In this document: positions 9,701-17,558 of the stretch, in pieces
How positions within the stretch are numbered: the first letter of the stretch is position 1
How the letters are laid out: each line of letters opens with the position of its first letter
Assembly (NCBI RefSeq): GCF_048572895.1
Contig: NZ_CP183878.1
Span: forward strand, 1,054,001-1,118,000
Direction of reading: 5' to 3'
Length of the DNA: 64,000 nt
From: Psychrobacillus sp048572895
GTDB taxonomy: Bacteria; Bacillota; Bacilli; Bacillales_A; Planococcaceae
Made by a program: the position numbers and the translations under genes
Notes under the pieces: model-generated
Seen by the model: the letters and a program-made list of their open reading frames with translations, nothing else
Databases searched by the model: none
What the model was told of the DNA's origin: nothing

Positions 9701-10214
9701 CACTCTATATCCAAAGGTTTTTGAAGAGTATAGTGAAACGGATAAAAACTTTGGTGATGTTTCTGTATTAGATACACCAACATTTTTATATGGATTGAGA
9801 TTAGGAGAAGAAATTGAAGTAGAAATCGAAGTCGGAAAAACGCTAATCATCAAGCTTGTGTCTATAAGCGAGCCTGCCCATGACGGAAACCGTATTATTT
9901 ACTTCGAATTAAACGGTCAACCTCGTGAAATTTCGATTCAGGATATAAATGTAGAAGTGAGCCATTTATCTAAACCGAAGGCAGATTTGACAAATGAAGG
10001 CCACATTGGGGCAACAATGCCTGGTACAGTTTTAAAGGTGGCAATCTCTACAGGTAGCAAAGTAAAAAGAGGTCAGCATCTCCTTATTACAGAGGCCATG
10101 AAAATGGAAACTACTGTTCAAGCACCATTTAATGGAGTAATTAAAGAGATTCATGTTATTGCTGGAGAAGCAATTGCAACCGGTGATTTATTGATCGAGA
10201 TGGAGAAAGAATAA
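6774..10214 (+). CDS. pyc: Pyruvate carboxylase
   Basis: 1146-residue biotin enzyme that converts pyruvate, bicarbonate and ATP to oxaloacetate, refilling the TCA cycle. The domain order is complete. The biotin carboxylase part covers about residues 1-455, with the ATP-grasp loop LGGGGRGMRVV and EVNPRIQVEHTITE. The carboxyltransferase begins near 530 with LTDTTFRDAHQSLLATRVR and holds the metal-site HLHTHDTSG. The biotinyl domain is at the C-terminus with the biotinylation site EAMKMETT near residue 1110. The start ATG follows AGGGG, 12 bp after ftsW. A strong terminator and then repeat copy A follow. Confidence 0.97.
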   Translation: MRKIKKIVVANRGEIAIRIFRACTELNLRTVAIYSREDSGSFHRFKSDESYIVGEGKKPIDAYLDIEDIIRIAKESKADAIHPGYGFLSENVDFAKRCEEEGIIFIGPTSKHLDMFGDKVKAREQAVLAGIPVIPGSDGPLDTVEEVKAFGKDHGYPLMIKASLGGGGRGMRVVQTEDELESAYERAKSEAKAAFGSDEVYVERCIFQPKHIEVQILGDTQGNLIHLYERDCSIQRRHQKVVEIAPSNSLNSELRDKICDAAVQLMKNVSYINAGTVEFLVTEDEFFFIEVNPRIQVEHTITEMITGVDIVHAQIKIADGLALNSEEMGIPSQENMPLFGFAIQSRVTTEDPLNNFMPDTGKLMVYRSGGGFGVRLDAGNGFQGAIISPYYDSLLVKVSTWGMSFKEAAAKMDRNLQEFRIRGIKTNIPFLENVVKHPSFISGQFNTSFIDTTPELFLFPNRKDRGTKLLNYIGNVTVNGFPGIEKKSKPIFGATRTPKFDLSVAPPAGTKQILDEQGADGVIKWVKEQQGVLLTDTTFRDAHQSLLATRVRSHDMFGIAKESSQGMHDLFSYEMWGGATFDVAYRFLKESPWDRLIKMRQMIPNVLFQMLFRGANAVGYKNYPDNVIKEFIQKSADAGIDVFRIFDSLNWIKGMEVAIDATRQSGKIAEAAICYTGDILDDSRGKYTVQYYKDMAKELENAGAHILAIKDMAGLLKPEAAYRLVTELKSTVDLPIHLHTHDTSGNGVFMYAKAIEAGVDIVDTALGAMAGLTSQPSASSLSYALKGSKREVIGNIDAFEKISYYWEDVRKYYQDFESGMMSPHTEIYVHEMPGGQYSNLQQQAKAVGLGERWEEVKEMYSRVNLLFGDVVKVTPSSKVVGDMALFMVQNNLDEVSVITRGKSIDFPDSVIEFFEGYIGQPYGGFPQELQKVILKDREPITVRPGELLEPVNFEEIKEMLFHKLDRPVTSQEILAYTLYPKVFEEYSETDKNFGDVSVLDTPTFLYGLRLGEEIEVEIEVGKTLIIKLVSISEPAHDGNRIIYFELNGQPREISIQDINVEVSHLSKPKADLTNEGHIGATMPGTVLKVAISTGSKVKRGQHLLITEAMKMETTVQAPFNGVIKEIHVIAGEAIATGDLLIEMEKE

Positions 10215-10216
10215 AC

Positions 10217-10252
10217 AAAAGGCTGTTAGACATTCTTGTCTAACAGCCTTTT
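10217..10252 (+). terminator. Intrinsic terminator of pyc
   Basis: Perfect 16-base stem (10217-10232 with 10237-10252) with a four-base loop and terminal T tract. Structured repeat copy A begins 13 bp later. Confidence 0.9.
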
Positions 10253-10265
10253 GTGAAGATTAAGA

Positions 10266-10756
10266 AAGTATATTAAATGCGTACAATGGGTTCAAGCGAC
10301 TTTAAAGAATGCATTTTACAGTTGATCTCCGTTACAACGCACTCACTTTTATACTAGTGGAAATTGAGAGAAATAGTGAGTGTTTTCCCAATGAAGCAGC
10401 GAAATAGCGAACGAAATTGCATCTTCGGGCCCGCACGATGCGGGTCAGGCAGTCGTTGCGACACGAGGTCCGTACTTAGAGTGTCATCTTTCATCTACTA
10501 TAAGCATAAGAAAGTTTCTTATCTCTAATTATCCAAATGCGAACCTACCTGTTTCTAAGAGTTGTAGGAGGGCGAGGGACAGACTAACGCCGTAAAATTA
10601 CCGAAAAAGAGAGGCTGGTTGTGACAGATGTCACAACCAGCCTTTAAAAATTCACTCGGTAATAATATTATATTACGATCAAGTCTGTCTAAAGCCCTTT
10701 CAAAAGGATAGAAACAGGTTATAAACTTAAAGGGACGGAAGTTTTATTGCCAGGCT
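10266..10756 (+). repeat. Structured intergenic repeat, copy A
   Basis: Fills the spacer between pyc and ctaA and carries no credible ORF. Its nested pairings are P1 10548-10557 with 10709-10718; P2 10578-10584 with 10683-10689; P3 10597-10604 with 10656-10663; and P4, a perfect 15-bp stem, 10612-10626 with 10629-10643. P1 to P4 have no mismatch here. The conserved ATACTAGTGGAAAT loop is at about 10351-10364, and the GAAGCAGCGAAATAGCGAAC segment at 10393-10412. Relative to the other copies the GC-rich module is missing. About 70 bp of extra sequence, rich in GGCCCGC...GCGGG, is inserted near 10438-10500. Confidence 0.8.
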
Positions 10757-10764
10757 TTTCTTAT

Positions 10765-11676
10765 TTAACGGTTCATCTTACTTCTTGATAATAATAGAAT
10801 CATATAACATAACAAACCGAATAATAAGGATATAAACAAGGAGTGTAGTAAAGCTATATAAAGATTTAGTTTAGTCAACACGACTAACATACCGGTGATT
10901 ACTTGACAGGAGACTAATATTAAAGAGATGATCCATCCCCAGTAAATTGACCGTTGATCTTTATAATTCCGCATTACGTGAATTGCAATGATTAAAATCC
11001 AAATAAATATTAATCCAGCAGCAGCCCGATGCCCCATTTGTACCCATTCATATAAATTAGAAGGAAGAGCAAACTGGTCGTTATTACATAATGGCCAGTC
11101 ATTACATATCAAACTAGATTCTGTATGTCGAACTAATGCGCCAGTGTAAACAACAATATAAGAATAAAGTGTTACCCCGATTGTATGGAACTTTAATGTT
11201 TTGCCGATTCTGATTTTATCTGTATCAAACTTTCGGTCAATCTCAAAAACTAATAAGGTTAGTAATAAAACAGAAGCAAAGGAAATAAGAGATATCCCAA
11301 AATGAAGAGCCAATATAAAATCGCCTTGTCCCCATTTTACCTGTGCTGCTCCTATCAATGCTTGTGCGACTAAGAAAAATACCGCCATTGCCGATAAGAA
11401 TTTTGTTTCTCGCACATGTCCAAGAGCCTTCCATGCCCAAACTGCTAGTGCGACAATCAATATACCAACAGCGCCTGTAACTAAACGGTGTGAGAATTCA
11501 ATTAATACTTCAACTGTTATTACATCGGGTATAAGTTGTCCATTACAACCAGGCCAATGTCTACCGCAACCCATACCGCTATCGGTTTTAGTAACTAATG
11601 CTCCTCCTAGAAGAATGAGCAGCATACCAACTGTAGATGCAACAGCTAACCATTTTAAACTTTTATGAATGTGCAA
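10765..11676 (-). CDS. ctaA: Heme A synthase CtaA
   Basis: 303-residue membrane enzyme that oxidises the heme O methyl group to formyl, giving heme A for the caa3 oxidase. Eight helices form two similar four-helix halves. The cysteine pair C37/C44 in GMGCGRHWPGC is visible, as are the heme-ligand histidines in EFSHRL and MGHRAAAG and a second cysteine pair in LICNDWPLCNN. It starts at TTG (11676) behind AGGTGG. It is divergent from ctaB, as in B. subtilis, with ResD-like sites between them. Confidence 0.94.
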   Translation of the reverse strand: MHIHKSLKWLAVASTVGMLLILLGGALVTKTDSGMGCGRHWPGCNGQLIPDVITVEVLIEFSHRLVTGAVGILIVALAVWAWKALGHVRETKFLSAMAVFFLVAQALIGAAQVKWGQGDFILALHFGISLISFASVLLLTLLVFEIDRKFDTDKIRIGKTLKFHTIGVTLYSYIVVYTGALVRHTESSLICNDWPLCNNDQFALPSNLYEWVQMGHRAAAGLIFIWILIIAIHVMRNYKDQRSIYWGWIISLILVSCQVITGMLVVLTKLNLYIALLHSLFISLLFGLLCYMILLLSRSKMNR

Positions 11677-11798
11677 TACGCCACCTACTTTATGTATCTT
11701 GCTCGTCTTAAAAAGACGGTATCTGCTTTTTGATGATATCGAATCACAGCGAAAAATACAATGTATAACCTCTAAACTAATAGGTAGAGTAATTGCTT

Positions 11799-11839
11799 TT
11801 CACAAATTGTTCATAAATTCGTACTCGAACATTCACAAA
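11799..11839 (-). promoter_or_regulatory. Two ResD-like sites in the ctaA-ctaB divergent spacer
   Basis: On the minus strand, TTTGTGAAT (11831-11839) equals the published ResD consensus and TTTGTGAA (11799-11806) matches eight of nine bases. They lie 123-163 bp upstream of ctaA, inside the 322-bp spacer (11677-11998). B. subtilis ctaA is activated by ResD, so the sites are expected here. No clear core promoter could be fixed in the rest of the spacer. Confidence 0.45.
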
Positions 11840-11998
11840 CAATATACGTAAATGCTTTACTATTGATATGTTCTAAGTATATAAATGAGTATCTTAACTA
11901 TTTATGCGAAAATTATCATTAACTGTAGAAATTAATAAAGATTTTCGTTATAGTAAAAGGTAGCGGAATATGCTTACAACTTTGAAAGGAGGGGCAGC

Positions 11999-12922
11999 AT
12001 GTCAAATGTTCATTCAATAACCGCAACTAATGAGACTGAAGCTGAACGAGTAAACACTTCATTTTTTCAAGATTTTCTTTCGCTCATTAAAATAGGTATA
12101 GTGAATTCTAATTTATTTACAACATTCACTGGTATGTGGCTAGCATTTCAATTTACCGATCGAAACTTTCTTGGAGAGTTAGACATATTATTTTATACAC
12201 TAATAGGGTCCGGAATGATTATTGCGGGTTCTGCAGCTATGAATAATTTTATCGATCGTGATATAGATCCTGTCATGAAGAGCAAGAAAGGTAGACCAAC
12301 AGTTACTGGACGGTTTAGTCCATCAGCCGTGCTAATAACTTCTTTTTCACTATTGATTGTAGGTGAAATTTTATTATTTTTTGCCTCTACTTCAGCTGGA
12401 GTTTGGGGACTAGCAGGAATCGTCAGTTACGTTGTGTTATACTCGATGTGGTCTAAACGAAAACATGTTAGTAACACAATAGTTGGTAGTATATCTGGTG
12501 CAATCCCGCCTGTAATTGGATGGGCAGCTGTTGAACCTAGCTTAGGTTTCGGGGCATTAGCTTTATTTTTAATCATGTTTGCATGGCAACCTCCACATTT
12601 TTATGCGCTTGCAATGAAGCGTACGGAAGAATATCGAGCTGCTAATATCCCAATGCTACCGGTAGTAAAAGGTTTTAAACGTACAAAAGTGTCTATACTT
12701 CTATGGATTCTACTATTATTCCCATTACCATTTTTATTAATGGAATTAGGTGTAATATTTGTTGTTTTAGCAACTGCACTTAATCTGGGATGGTTATACT
12801 TCTCTATTAAAGGTTTCCGTGTGAAGGATGATATCAAATGGGCAACGGGTATGTTTATATATTCGTTAAACTACATGACGATATTATTCGTAGCTATAAT
12901 TATCTTTGCTATCTTTATTTAA
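11999..12922 (+). CDS. ctaB: Protoheme IX farnesyltransferase (heme O synthase)
   Basis: 307-residue UbiA-type prenyltransferase with about nine helices. It attaches farnesyl to heme B, making heme O, the substrate of CtaA. The first prenyl-diphosphate/Mg2+ motif is visible as NNFIDRDIDPVMKSKKGRPT near residue 81; a second conserved region is AWQPPHFYALAMKRTEEYRAANIPMLP near 200. GAAAGGAGGGG lies 6 nt before the ATG. It is the first gene of the rightward cta cluster, 99 bp ahead of ctaC. Confidence 0.95.
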   Translation: MSNVHSITATNETEAERVNTSFFQDFLSLIKIGIVNSNLFTTFTGMWLAFQFTDRNFLGELDILFYTLIGSGMIIAGSAAMNNFIDRDIDPVMKSKKGRPTVTGRFSPSAVLITSFSLLIVGEILLFFASTSAGVWGLAGIVSYVVLYSMWSKRKHVSNTIVGSISGAIPPVIGWAAVEPSLGFGALALFLIMFAWQPPHFYALAMKRTEEYRAANIPMLPVVKGFKRTKVSILLWILLLFPLPFLLMELGVIFVVLATALNLGWLYFSIKGFRVKDDIKWATGMFIYSLNYMTILFVAIIIFAIFI

Positions 12923-13021
12923 TTGCTGGAATTCTTTCTTTAATCAACAAGAATTCATATAAACAGAACCACAGTCCAAAGAAACATGAAAACAACTATG
13001 AAAGAGGGGTTTGATTTAGCT

Positions 13022-14104
13022 ATGATGAGAGGGCTTAAAAAATGGCGACTTTTTTCACTGTTAGCAGCTCTAACGATTTTCTTATCGGGTTGTGGCGAAG
13101 AATACTTATCTACGCTTACACCTGCTGGACAAGTCGGAAGAGATCAATTTAATTTGTTATTACTATCTTCTGCTATTATGGCTTTAGTTATTATTGTAGT
13201 AGTAATTATTTATGTTGTTGCTTTAGTGAAATTCCGTCGCAAAAAAGTTGGGGAAGATGTTATTCCTAAACAAGTAGAAGGAAGTCATACACTTGAGATA
13301 GTATGGACAGTTATTCCAATACTACTGTTAATCGTCCTTGCTATTCCAACTGTTTACTATACTTATAAACACGCGGATGTAGCTGCAATGGATCAAGTCG
13401 ACGAAGATGGAAACAAAACAAATGTAACTGTAAATGTTAAAGCAAGTCTTTATTGGTGGGAATTTGAATATCCGGATTTAGGAATTGTTACTGCTCAAGA
13501 GTTAGTAGTACCTACGGATGAAAAAGTTTATTTCAATTTAAAAGCTGCTGATGTGAAACACTCCTTCTGGATTCCTACAGCAGGTGGTAAAATGGATACA
13601 AACGTAGAAAACGTTAACCAATTCTATTTAGAATTTGATGATGCATCTGCTAGTTTAGAACAAGGTGTTTTCTATGGTAAATGTGCGGAACTATGTGGAC
13701 CATCACATGCTCTTATGGATTTCAAAGTAAAAACCTTAGAACGTAAAGATTTTAATGCTTGGGTTGAAACAATGAAAACTAGCGAGCACGTTGCAGATGG
13801 TGAACTTGCAACTCAAGGTGAAGAGATCTTCAATACAAGCTGTATCGCTTGTCATGCAACTTCTGGTGCTGGTACTACCGGCGGAATGGGACCAAACTTA
13901 GCAACTTTTGGTGATCGCAATCGTGTTGCTGGATTTATGTCTCATGATGAAGATAGCTTGAAAAAATGGATCAATAATCCACAAGAATACAAACCAGGTA
14001 ACTTAATGCCTCAGCCAGAAACTATTAATGATGGCAAAGAGTTTAGTGAAGATCAATTAGATGCTCTTGCAGCATATCTAATGGGACTATCTGTAGAAAA
14101 ATAA
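13022..14104 (+). CDS. ctaC: Cytochrome caa3 oxidase subunit II with fused cytochrome c
   Basis: About 360-residue lipoprotein subunit that accepts electrons and passes them through CuA to subunit I. A lipobox LSGC ends the signal peptide. Two membrane helices follow, then the cupredoxin domain with CuA ligands in YGKCAELCGPSHALM, and a C-terminal cytochrome c domain with CIACH and the likely distal Met in GNLMPQPE. I prefer ATG 13022 (or 13025) because AAAGAGGGG (13000-13008) lies upstream of it. The longer frame from 12986 would place that site inside the gene. The spacing of 12-13 nt is long, so the start is moderately certain. Confidence 0.93.
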   Translation: MMRGLKKWRLFSLLAALTIFLSGCGEEYLSTLTPAGQVGRDQFNLLLLSSAIMALVIIVVVIIYVVALVKFRRKKVGEDVIPKQVEGSHTLEIVWTVIPILLLIVLAIPTVYYTYKHADVAAMDQVDEDGNKTNVTVNVKASLYWWEFEYPDLGIVTAQELVVPTDEKVYFNLKAADVKHSFWIPTAGGKMDTNVENVNQFYLEFDDASASLEQGVFYGKCAELCGPSHALMDFKVKTLERKDFNAWVETMKTSEHVADGELATQGEEIFNTSCIACHATSGAGTTGGMGPNLATFGDRNRVAGFMSHDEDSLKKWINNPQEYKPGNLMPQPETINDGKEFSEDQLDALAAYLMGLSVEK

Positions 14105-14138
14105 GTTCCACAGATAAATTATGAGGGAGGTTAAAGTT

Positions 14139-16001
14139 GTGAGTTCTATCGCAAAGAAAAAAGGCTTTGGCGCAACTTTATGGGACTATTTAACAACAGT
14201 AGACCATAAAAAAATTGCGATCATGTACCTTGCTGCCGGCGGTTTGTTCTTCGTAATCGGTGGTATCGAGGCAATGCTTATTCGCATTCAATTAGCAAAA
14301 CCAGATAACGATTTTGTTAGTGCTGGTCTATTCAATGAAATTATTACAATGCACGGAACAACAATGATTTTCCTTGCGGCCATGCCGATATTATTTGGAT
14401 TTATGAATGCAGTCATGCCACTTCAAATTGGTGCACGTGACGTAGCGTTTCCATTTCTGAATTCGCTTGGTTTTTGGTTATTCTTCTTCGGTGGTATTTT
14501 CCTTAACCTATCTTGGTTTATGGGAGGAGCTCCCGACGCAGGATGGACTTCTTATGCATCATTGTCATTAGCATCACCTGGTCATGGTATTGACTTTTAT
14601 GCACTCGGGCTTCAGATAGCGGGTGCTGGTACTTATATTGGAGGTATCAACTTCCTTGTAACAATTATTAATATGCGTGCTCCAGGTATGACATATATGC
14701 GTATGCCATTGTTTACTTGGACTACATTTGTAGCGAGTGCACTTATATTATTTGCTTTCCCACCACTTACTATCGGATTATTCTTCTTAATCTTGGATCG
14801 TATGTTCGGTGGAAACTTCTTTGATCATACAATGGGTGGTAATACAATTATTTGGGAGCATTTATTCTGGATTTTCGGGCATCCTGAAGTATATATTTTA
14901 ATATTACCTGCTTTTGGTATATTCTCAGAAATATTTGCCTTATTCGCACGTAAACGTTTATTCGGATATTCATCGATGGTTTTCGCAACCGTATTAATCG
15001 GTTTCTTAGGATTCATGGTTTGGGCTCACCATATGTTTACAGTCGGTTTAGGACCAACAGCTAATGCGATTTTCGCAGTTGCTACTATGGCAATCGCTGT
15101 TCCAACAGGGATGAAAATCTTTAACTGGCTACTTACAATTTGGGGAGGTAGCATCAAAGTTACGACTCCGATGCTTTATGCATTAGGATTTATTCCTTCA
15201 TTCGTAGCGGGTGGGGTAACTGGTATTATGCAAGCAGCAGCGCCTCTGGATTACCAATTACATGATTCGTACTTTATCGTTGCCCATTTCCACTATGTAA
15301 TCGTTGGTGGGGTAGTGCTAGCAATTCTTGCAGCAGTACACTTATATTGGCCATTAATGTTCAATCAGATGTTAAGTGAAAAACTTGGTAAATGGACGTT
15401 CTGGTTCTTCTTTATCGGATTCCATTGTACGTTCTTTATACAGCATTTCTTAGGACTTATGGGTATGCCTCGTCGCGTATTTACTTTTGGAGCAAACCAA
15501 GGTTGGGATACTTTCAACTTCATCAGTTCAATTGGTGCTGCGTTAATGGCAATTGGTGTAATAATACTAGTGATTAACATCATAATTACAGTCATTAAGA
15601 ATGAAAAAGTTGGAAATGACCCTTGGGAAGATGGACGTACATTGGAGTGGGCTATTCCACAACCAGTTCCATTTTATAACTTTAAACAAACTCCACTTGT
15701 TCGTGGATTAGATACTTTTTGGATTGAAAAACAAGAAGGTAACAAAGAAGGTATGACTTATGCAGAACCACTTTCTGATATTCATATGCCAAACAATTCT
15801 TTCATACCTCTTGTTATGACAATTGGTTTGTTTATCGCAGCTTTTGGAGCACTTTACCATGGTGAAAAAGAATGGTCAATTCCAGTCTTAGTGCTAGGCT
15901 TAGCAATTACACTTGGTTCTATGGCTGTTCGTTCTATTAAAGACGATCATGGATTCCATATTCACAAAGAAGATTTAATGAATGATGAAGGGGGTAAATA
16001 A
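14139..16001 (+). CDS. ctaD: Cytochrome caa3 oxidase subunit I
   Basis: About 620-residue catalytic subunit that reduces O2 to water and pumps protons. Heme and copper ligands are recognisable: HGTTMIFLAAMP (low-spin heme His), HPEVYILILPAFG (CuB His with Tyr), an AHHMFTVG histidine pair, and HDSYFIVAHFHYVIVGG. The YILILP signature with the crosslinked Tyr marks an A-type oxidase. I chose GTG 14139, 8 nt after GGGAGG (14125-14130). The frame from 14121 would start upstream of that site. It lies 34 bp after ctaC and 2 bp before ctaE. Confidence 0.95.
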   Translation: MSSIAKKKGFGATLWDYLTTVDHKKIAIMYLAAGGLFFVIGGIEAMLIRIQLAKPDNDFVSAGLFNEIITMHGTTMIFLAAMPILFGFMNAVMPLQIGARDVAFPFLNSLGFWLFFFGGIFLNLSWFMGGAPDAGWTSYASLSLASPGHGIDFYALGLQIAGAGTYIGGINFLVTIINMRAPGMTYMRMPLFTWTTFVASALILFAFPPLTIGLFFLILDRMFGGNFFDHTMGGNTIIWEHLFWIFGHPEVYILILPAFGIFSEIFALFARKRLFGYSSMVFATVLIGFLGFMVWAHHMFTVGLGPTANAIFAVATMAIAVPTGMKIFNWLLTIWGGSIKVTTPMLYALGFIPSFVAGGVTGIMQAAAPLDYQLHDSYFIVAHFHYVIVGGVVLAILAAVHLYWPLMFNQMLSEKLGKWTFWFFFIGFHCTFFIQHFLGLMGMPRRVFTFGANQGWDTFNFISSIGAALMAIGVIILVINIIITVIKNEKVGNDPWEDGRTLEWAIPQPVPFYNFKQTPLVRGLDTFWIEKQEGNKEGMTYAEPLSDIHMPNNSFIPLVMTIGLFIAAFGALYHGEKEWSIPVLVLGLAITLGSMAVRSIKDDHGFHIHKEDLMNDEGGK

Positions 16002-16003
16002 TT

Positions 16004-16630
16004 ATGGACTTTAATAAAAAGTACACCCCACAAACTTGGCCGGATCATCCGGAACAAGTTACTTTAGAAGGTAAGAATAAATTTTTAGGCTTTTGGTTAT
16101 TTCTAGGTGGAGAAACTGTACTATTTGCAAGTTTGTTTGCTACTTATTTAGCTCTTAAAAACAAAGGACCAAGTGGGATGGAATTCTCAACTGATACACT
16201 GTTTGAATTACCATTAGTATTTGTTATGACGATGATTCTTTTAACATCATCATTAACAAGTGTGTACGCAATGTATCATATGAAAAATCATAATTTCAGA
16301 GGTATGCAAACTTGGTTAGCTATAACAGTTCTTTTAGGATTAGCTTTCTTAGGTTTAGAAATATATGAGTTTAATCACTATGTACATTTAGGTTTTACTT
16401 ATGGACAAAGTGCTTTCTCATCTTCATTTTTTACACTTGTAGGTACTCATGGATTGCACGTAGTAATTGGACTAGGATGGATTATTCTTTTAATGTTACG
16501 TAATGCAAAACGTGGATTTAGTTTGTATAATGCACCAAAATACTATACTGCTTCCCTATACTGGCATTTCATTGATGTAGTGTGGGTGTTCATCTTTACA
16601 GTAGTATACTTGATGGGAGTTGTTGGTTAA
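16004..16630 (+). CDS. ctaE: Cytochrome caa3 oxidase subunit III
   Basis: 208-residue membrane protein with five helices, the short bacterial form of COX3. It stabilises the oxidase and its proton uptake. Family blocks visible are FLGFWLFLGGETVLFASLFATY near the N-terminus, GTHGLHVVIGLGW near residue 150 and WHFIDVVWVFIFTVVYL at the end. It is translationally packed: the ATG is 2 bp after the ctaD stop, with GAAGGGGG inside the end of ctaD. Confidence 0.95.
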   Translation: MDFNKKYTPQTWPDHPEQVTLEGKNKFLGFWLFLGGETVLFASLFATYLALKNKGPSGMEFSTDTLFELPLVFVMTMILLTSSLTSVYAMYHMKNHNFRGMQTWLAITVLLGLAFLGLEIYEFNHYVHLGFTYGQSAFSSSFFTLVGTHGLHVVIGLGWIILLMLRNAKRGFSLYNAPKYYTASLYWHFIDVVWVFIFTVVYLMGVVG

Positions 16631-16631
16631 T

Positions 16632-16967
16632 ATGTCACACGACGCTCAAGTTTATGTAAGATCACAAACAGAATTTGAATACATTAAGCAAAAACGCAAA
16701 AAAGATATGCGTAACCAAGTTACAACTTTTGCAATTATGATATTCTTAACATTAATTGCTTTTACTACTGTTGCTGCTGGTTTTTCCGTATATTTAATAG
16801 TTCCGGTTATTTTATTGCTAGCTGCAATTCAAGTCGTATTACAGCTGTACTACTTCATGCATATGAGTGAAAAAAATCATGAGGTAATTTCATTTTTCTT
16901 ATATAGCGCTGTTTTACTAGCTTTCACTTTCATCTTAACTTTCCTTACTATTATTTGGTGGGGTTAA
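16632..16967 (+). CDS. ctaF: Cytochrome caa3 oxidase subunit IV
   Basis: 111-residue small subunit (COX4/CyoD family) with three membrane helices after a charged N-terminus, including the YYFMHMSEKNHE loop. It aids assembly and stability of the oxidase. ATG 16632 follows the ctaE stop by one base. The frame starting at 16620 overlaps ctaE and has no better ribosome-binding site. Last gene of the ctaCDEF unit, followed by a strong terminator. Confidence 0.9.
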   Translation: MSHDAQVYVRSQTEFEYIKQKRKKDMRNQVTTFAIMIFLTLIAFTTVAAGFSVYLIVPVILLLAAIQVVLQLYYFMHMSEKNHEVISFFLYSAVLLAFTFILTFLTIIWWG

Positions 16968-16974
16968 ACAACTT

Positions 16975-17014
16975 AAAGCCAAGACAAAGTTAAATACTTT
17001 GTCTTGGCTTTTTT
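16975..17014 (+). terminator. Intrinsic terminator of ctaCDEF
   Basis: Fifteen-base perfect stem (16975-16989 with 16997-17011), seven-base loop and a T tract. Repeat copy B starts immediately after. Confidence 0.9.
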
Positions 17015-17015
17015 G

Positions 17016-17366
17016 ATAAAATGTCTCCCTTAAGCATTGGGTTCGTGGGACATTAGAGGATGAATAATCCTTTTGATAGTGCCCAACAGTAGGATTTATC
17101 AAAGCTTGTATCCAGTACATTAACATTAGATTGTTAGTTGAATCATTCGGGCTTTTACGGGCAGTTCTCTACTGCCCGTTAATGCGGGGCATAAGCCATA
17201 AAATTACCGAAAAAAGGGATGTTGGTTGGTTGTGACGGACGTCACAACCAACTAGCTTCCCTAAAAATTCAATCGGTAATCATATAGCAAAACGTCTGTC
17301 TGAAGCACTTCGAAAACGAAAGATACAGGTTTTGAACTATAAGGACCGGGCATCTTATTTTGCCCT
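17016..17366 (+). repeat. Structured intergenic repeat, copy B (5' half replaced)
   Basis: Shares the first ~60 bp (GGTTCGTGGGAC segment at about 17040-17052) and the last ~180 bp with the other copies. The middle is unrelated and contains its own hairpin (17157-17165 with 17171-17179). P3 is perfect (17203-17210 with 17273-17280). P4 pairs 17225-17237 with 17240-17252, plus an outer AGGGA/TCCCT. The right arms of P2 (17294-17300) and P1 are present, but their left arms are lost. The following stretch to ctaG (17367-17558) holds an imperfect inverted repeat and no gene. Confidence 0.75.
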
Positions 17367-17369
17367 GTT

Positions 17370-17442
17370 TCTCTTAGTTGTAGGAGTACTATATCTTAAA
17401 GAGCAAGTACTTTGTTGTACATATAGTTATAACTAAAAGAGA
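17370..17442. repeat. Imperfect inverted repeat upstream of ctaG
   Basis: TCTCTTAGTT at 17370-17379 faces AACTAAAAGAGA at 17431-17442, with further complementarity inside (ACTATA / TATAGT). It lies between repeat copy B and ctaG. It could be a cryptic terminator or regulator target; nothing else is visible there. Confidence 0.35.
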
Positions 17443-17558
17443 TGGCAAATAGCTGATAGAGACATCTTTAAATACTTAAATGTCATAGTTCGTTCATTGA
17501 AGTTATTGGGCTTGACCTATATAATAGAGGAAGTTAGCAAAAAGGAGCGATGATACTT

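Noticed and set aside
11669..11851. 60-residue + strand ORF in the ctaA-ctaB spacer
   Set aside because: It overlaps the ctaA start and the ResD-like sites, with no ribosome-binding site and no conserved motif.
10215..17400. Riboswitch or T-box in the long spacers
   Set aside because: The long spacers contain the repeat family or short regulatory sites. None shows a recognisable T-box, SAM, TPP, FMN or other riboswitch core, and the elements lie at gene 3' ends.
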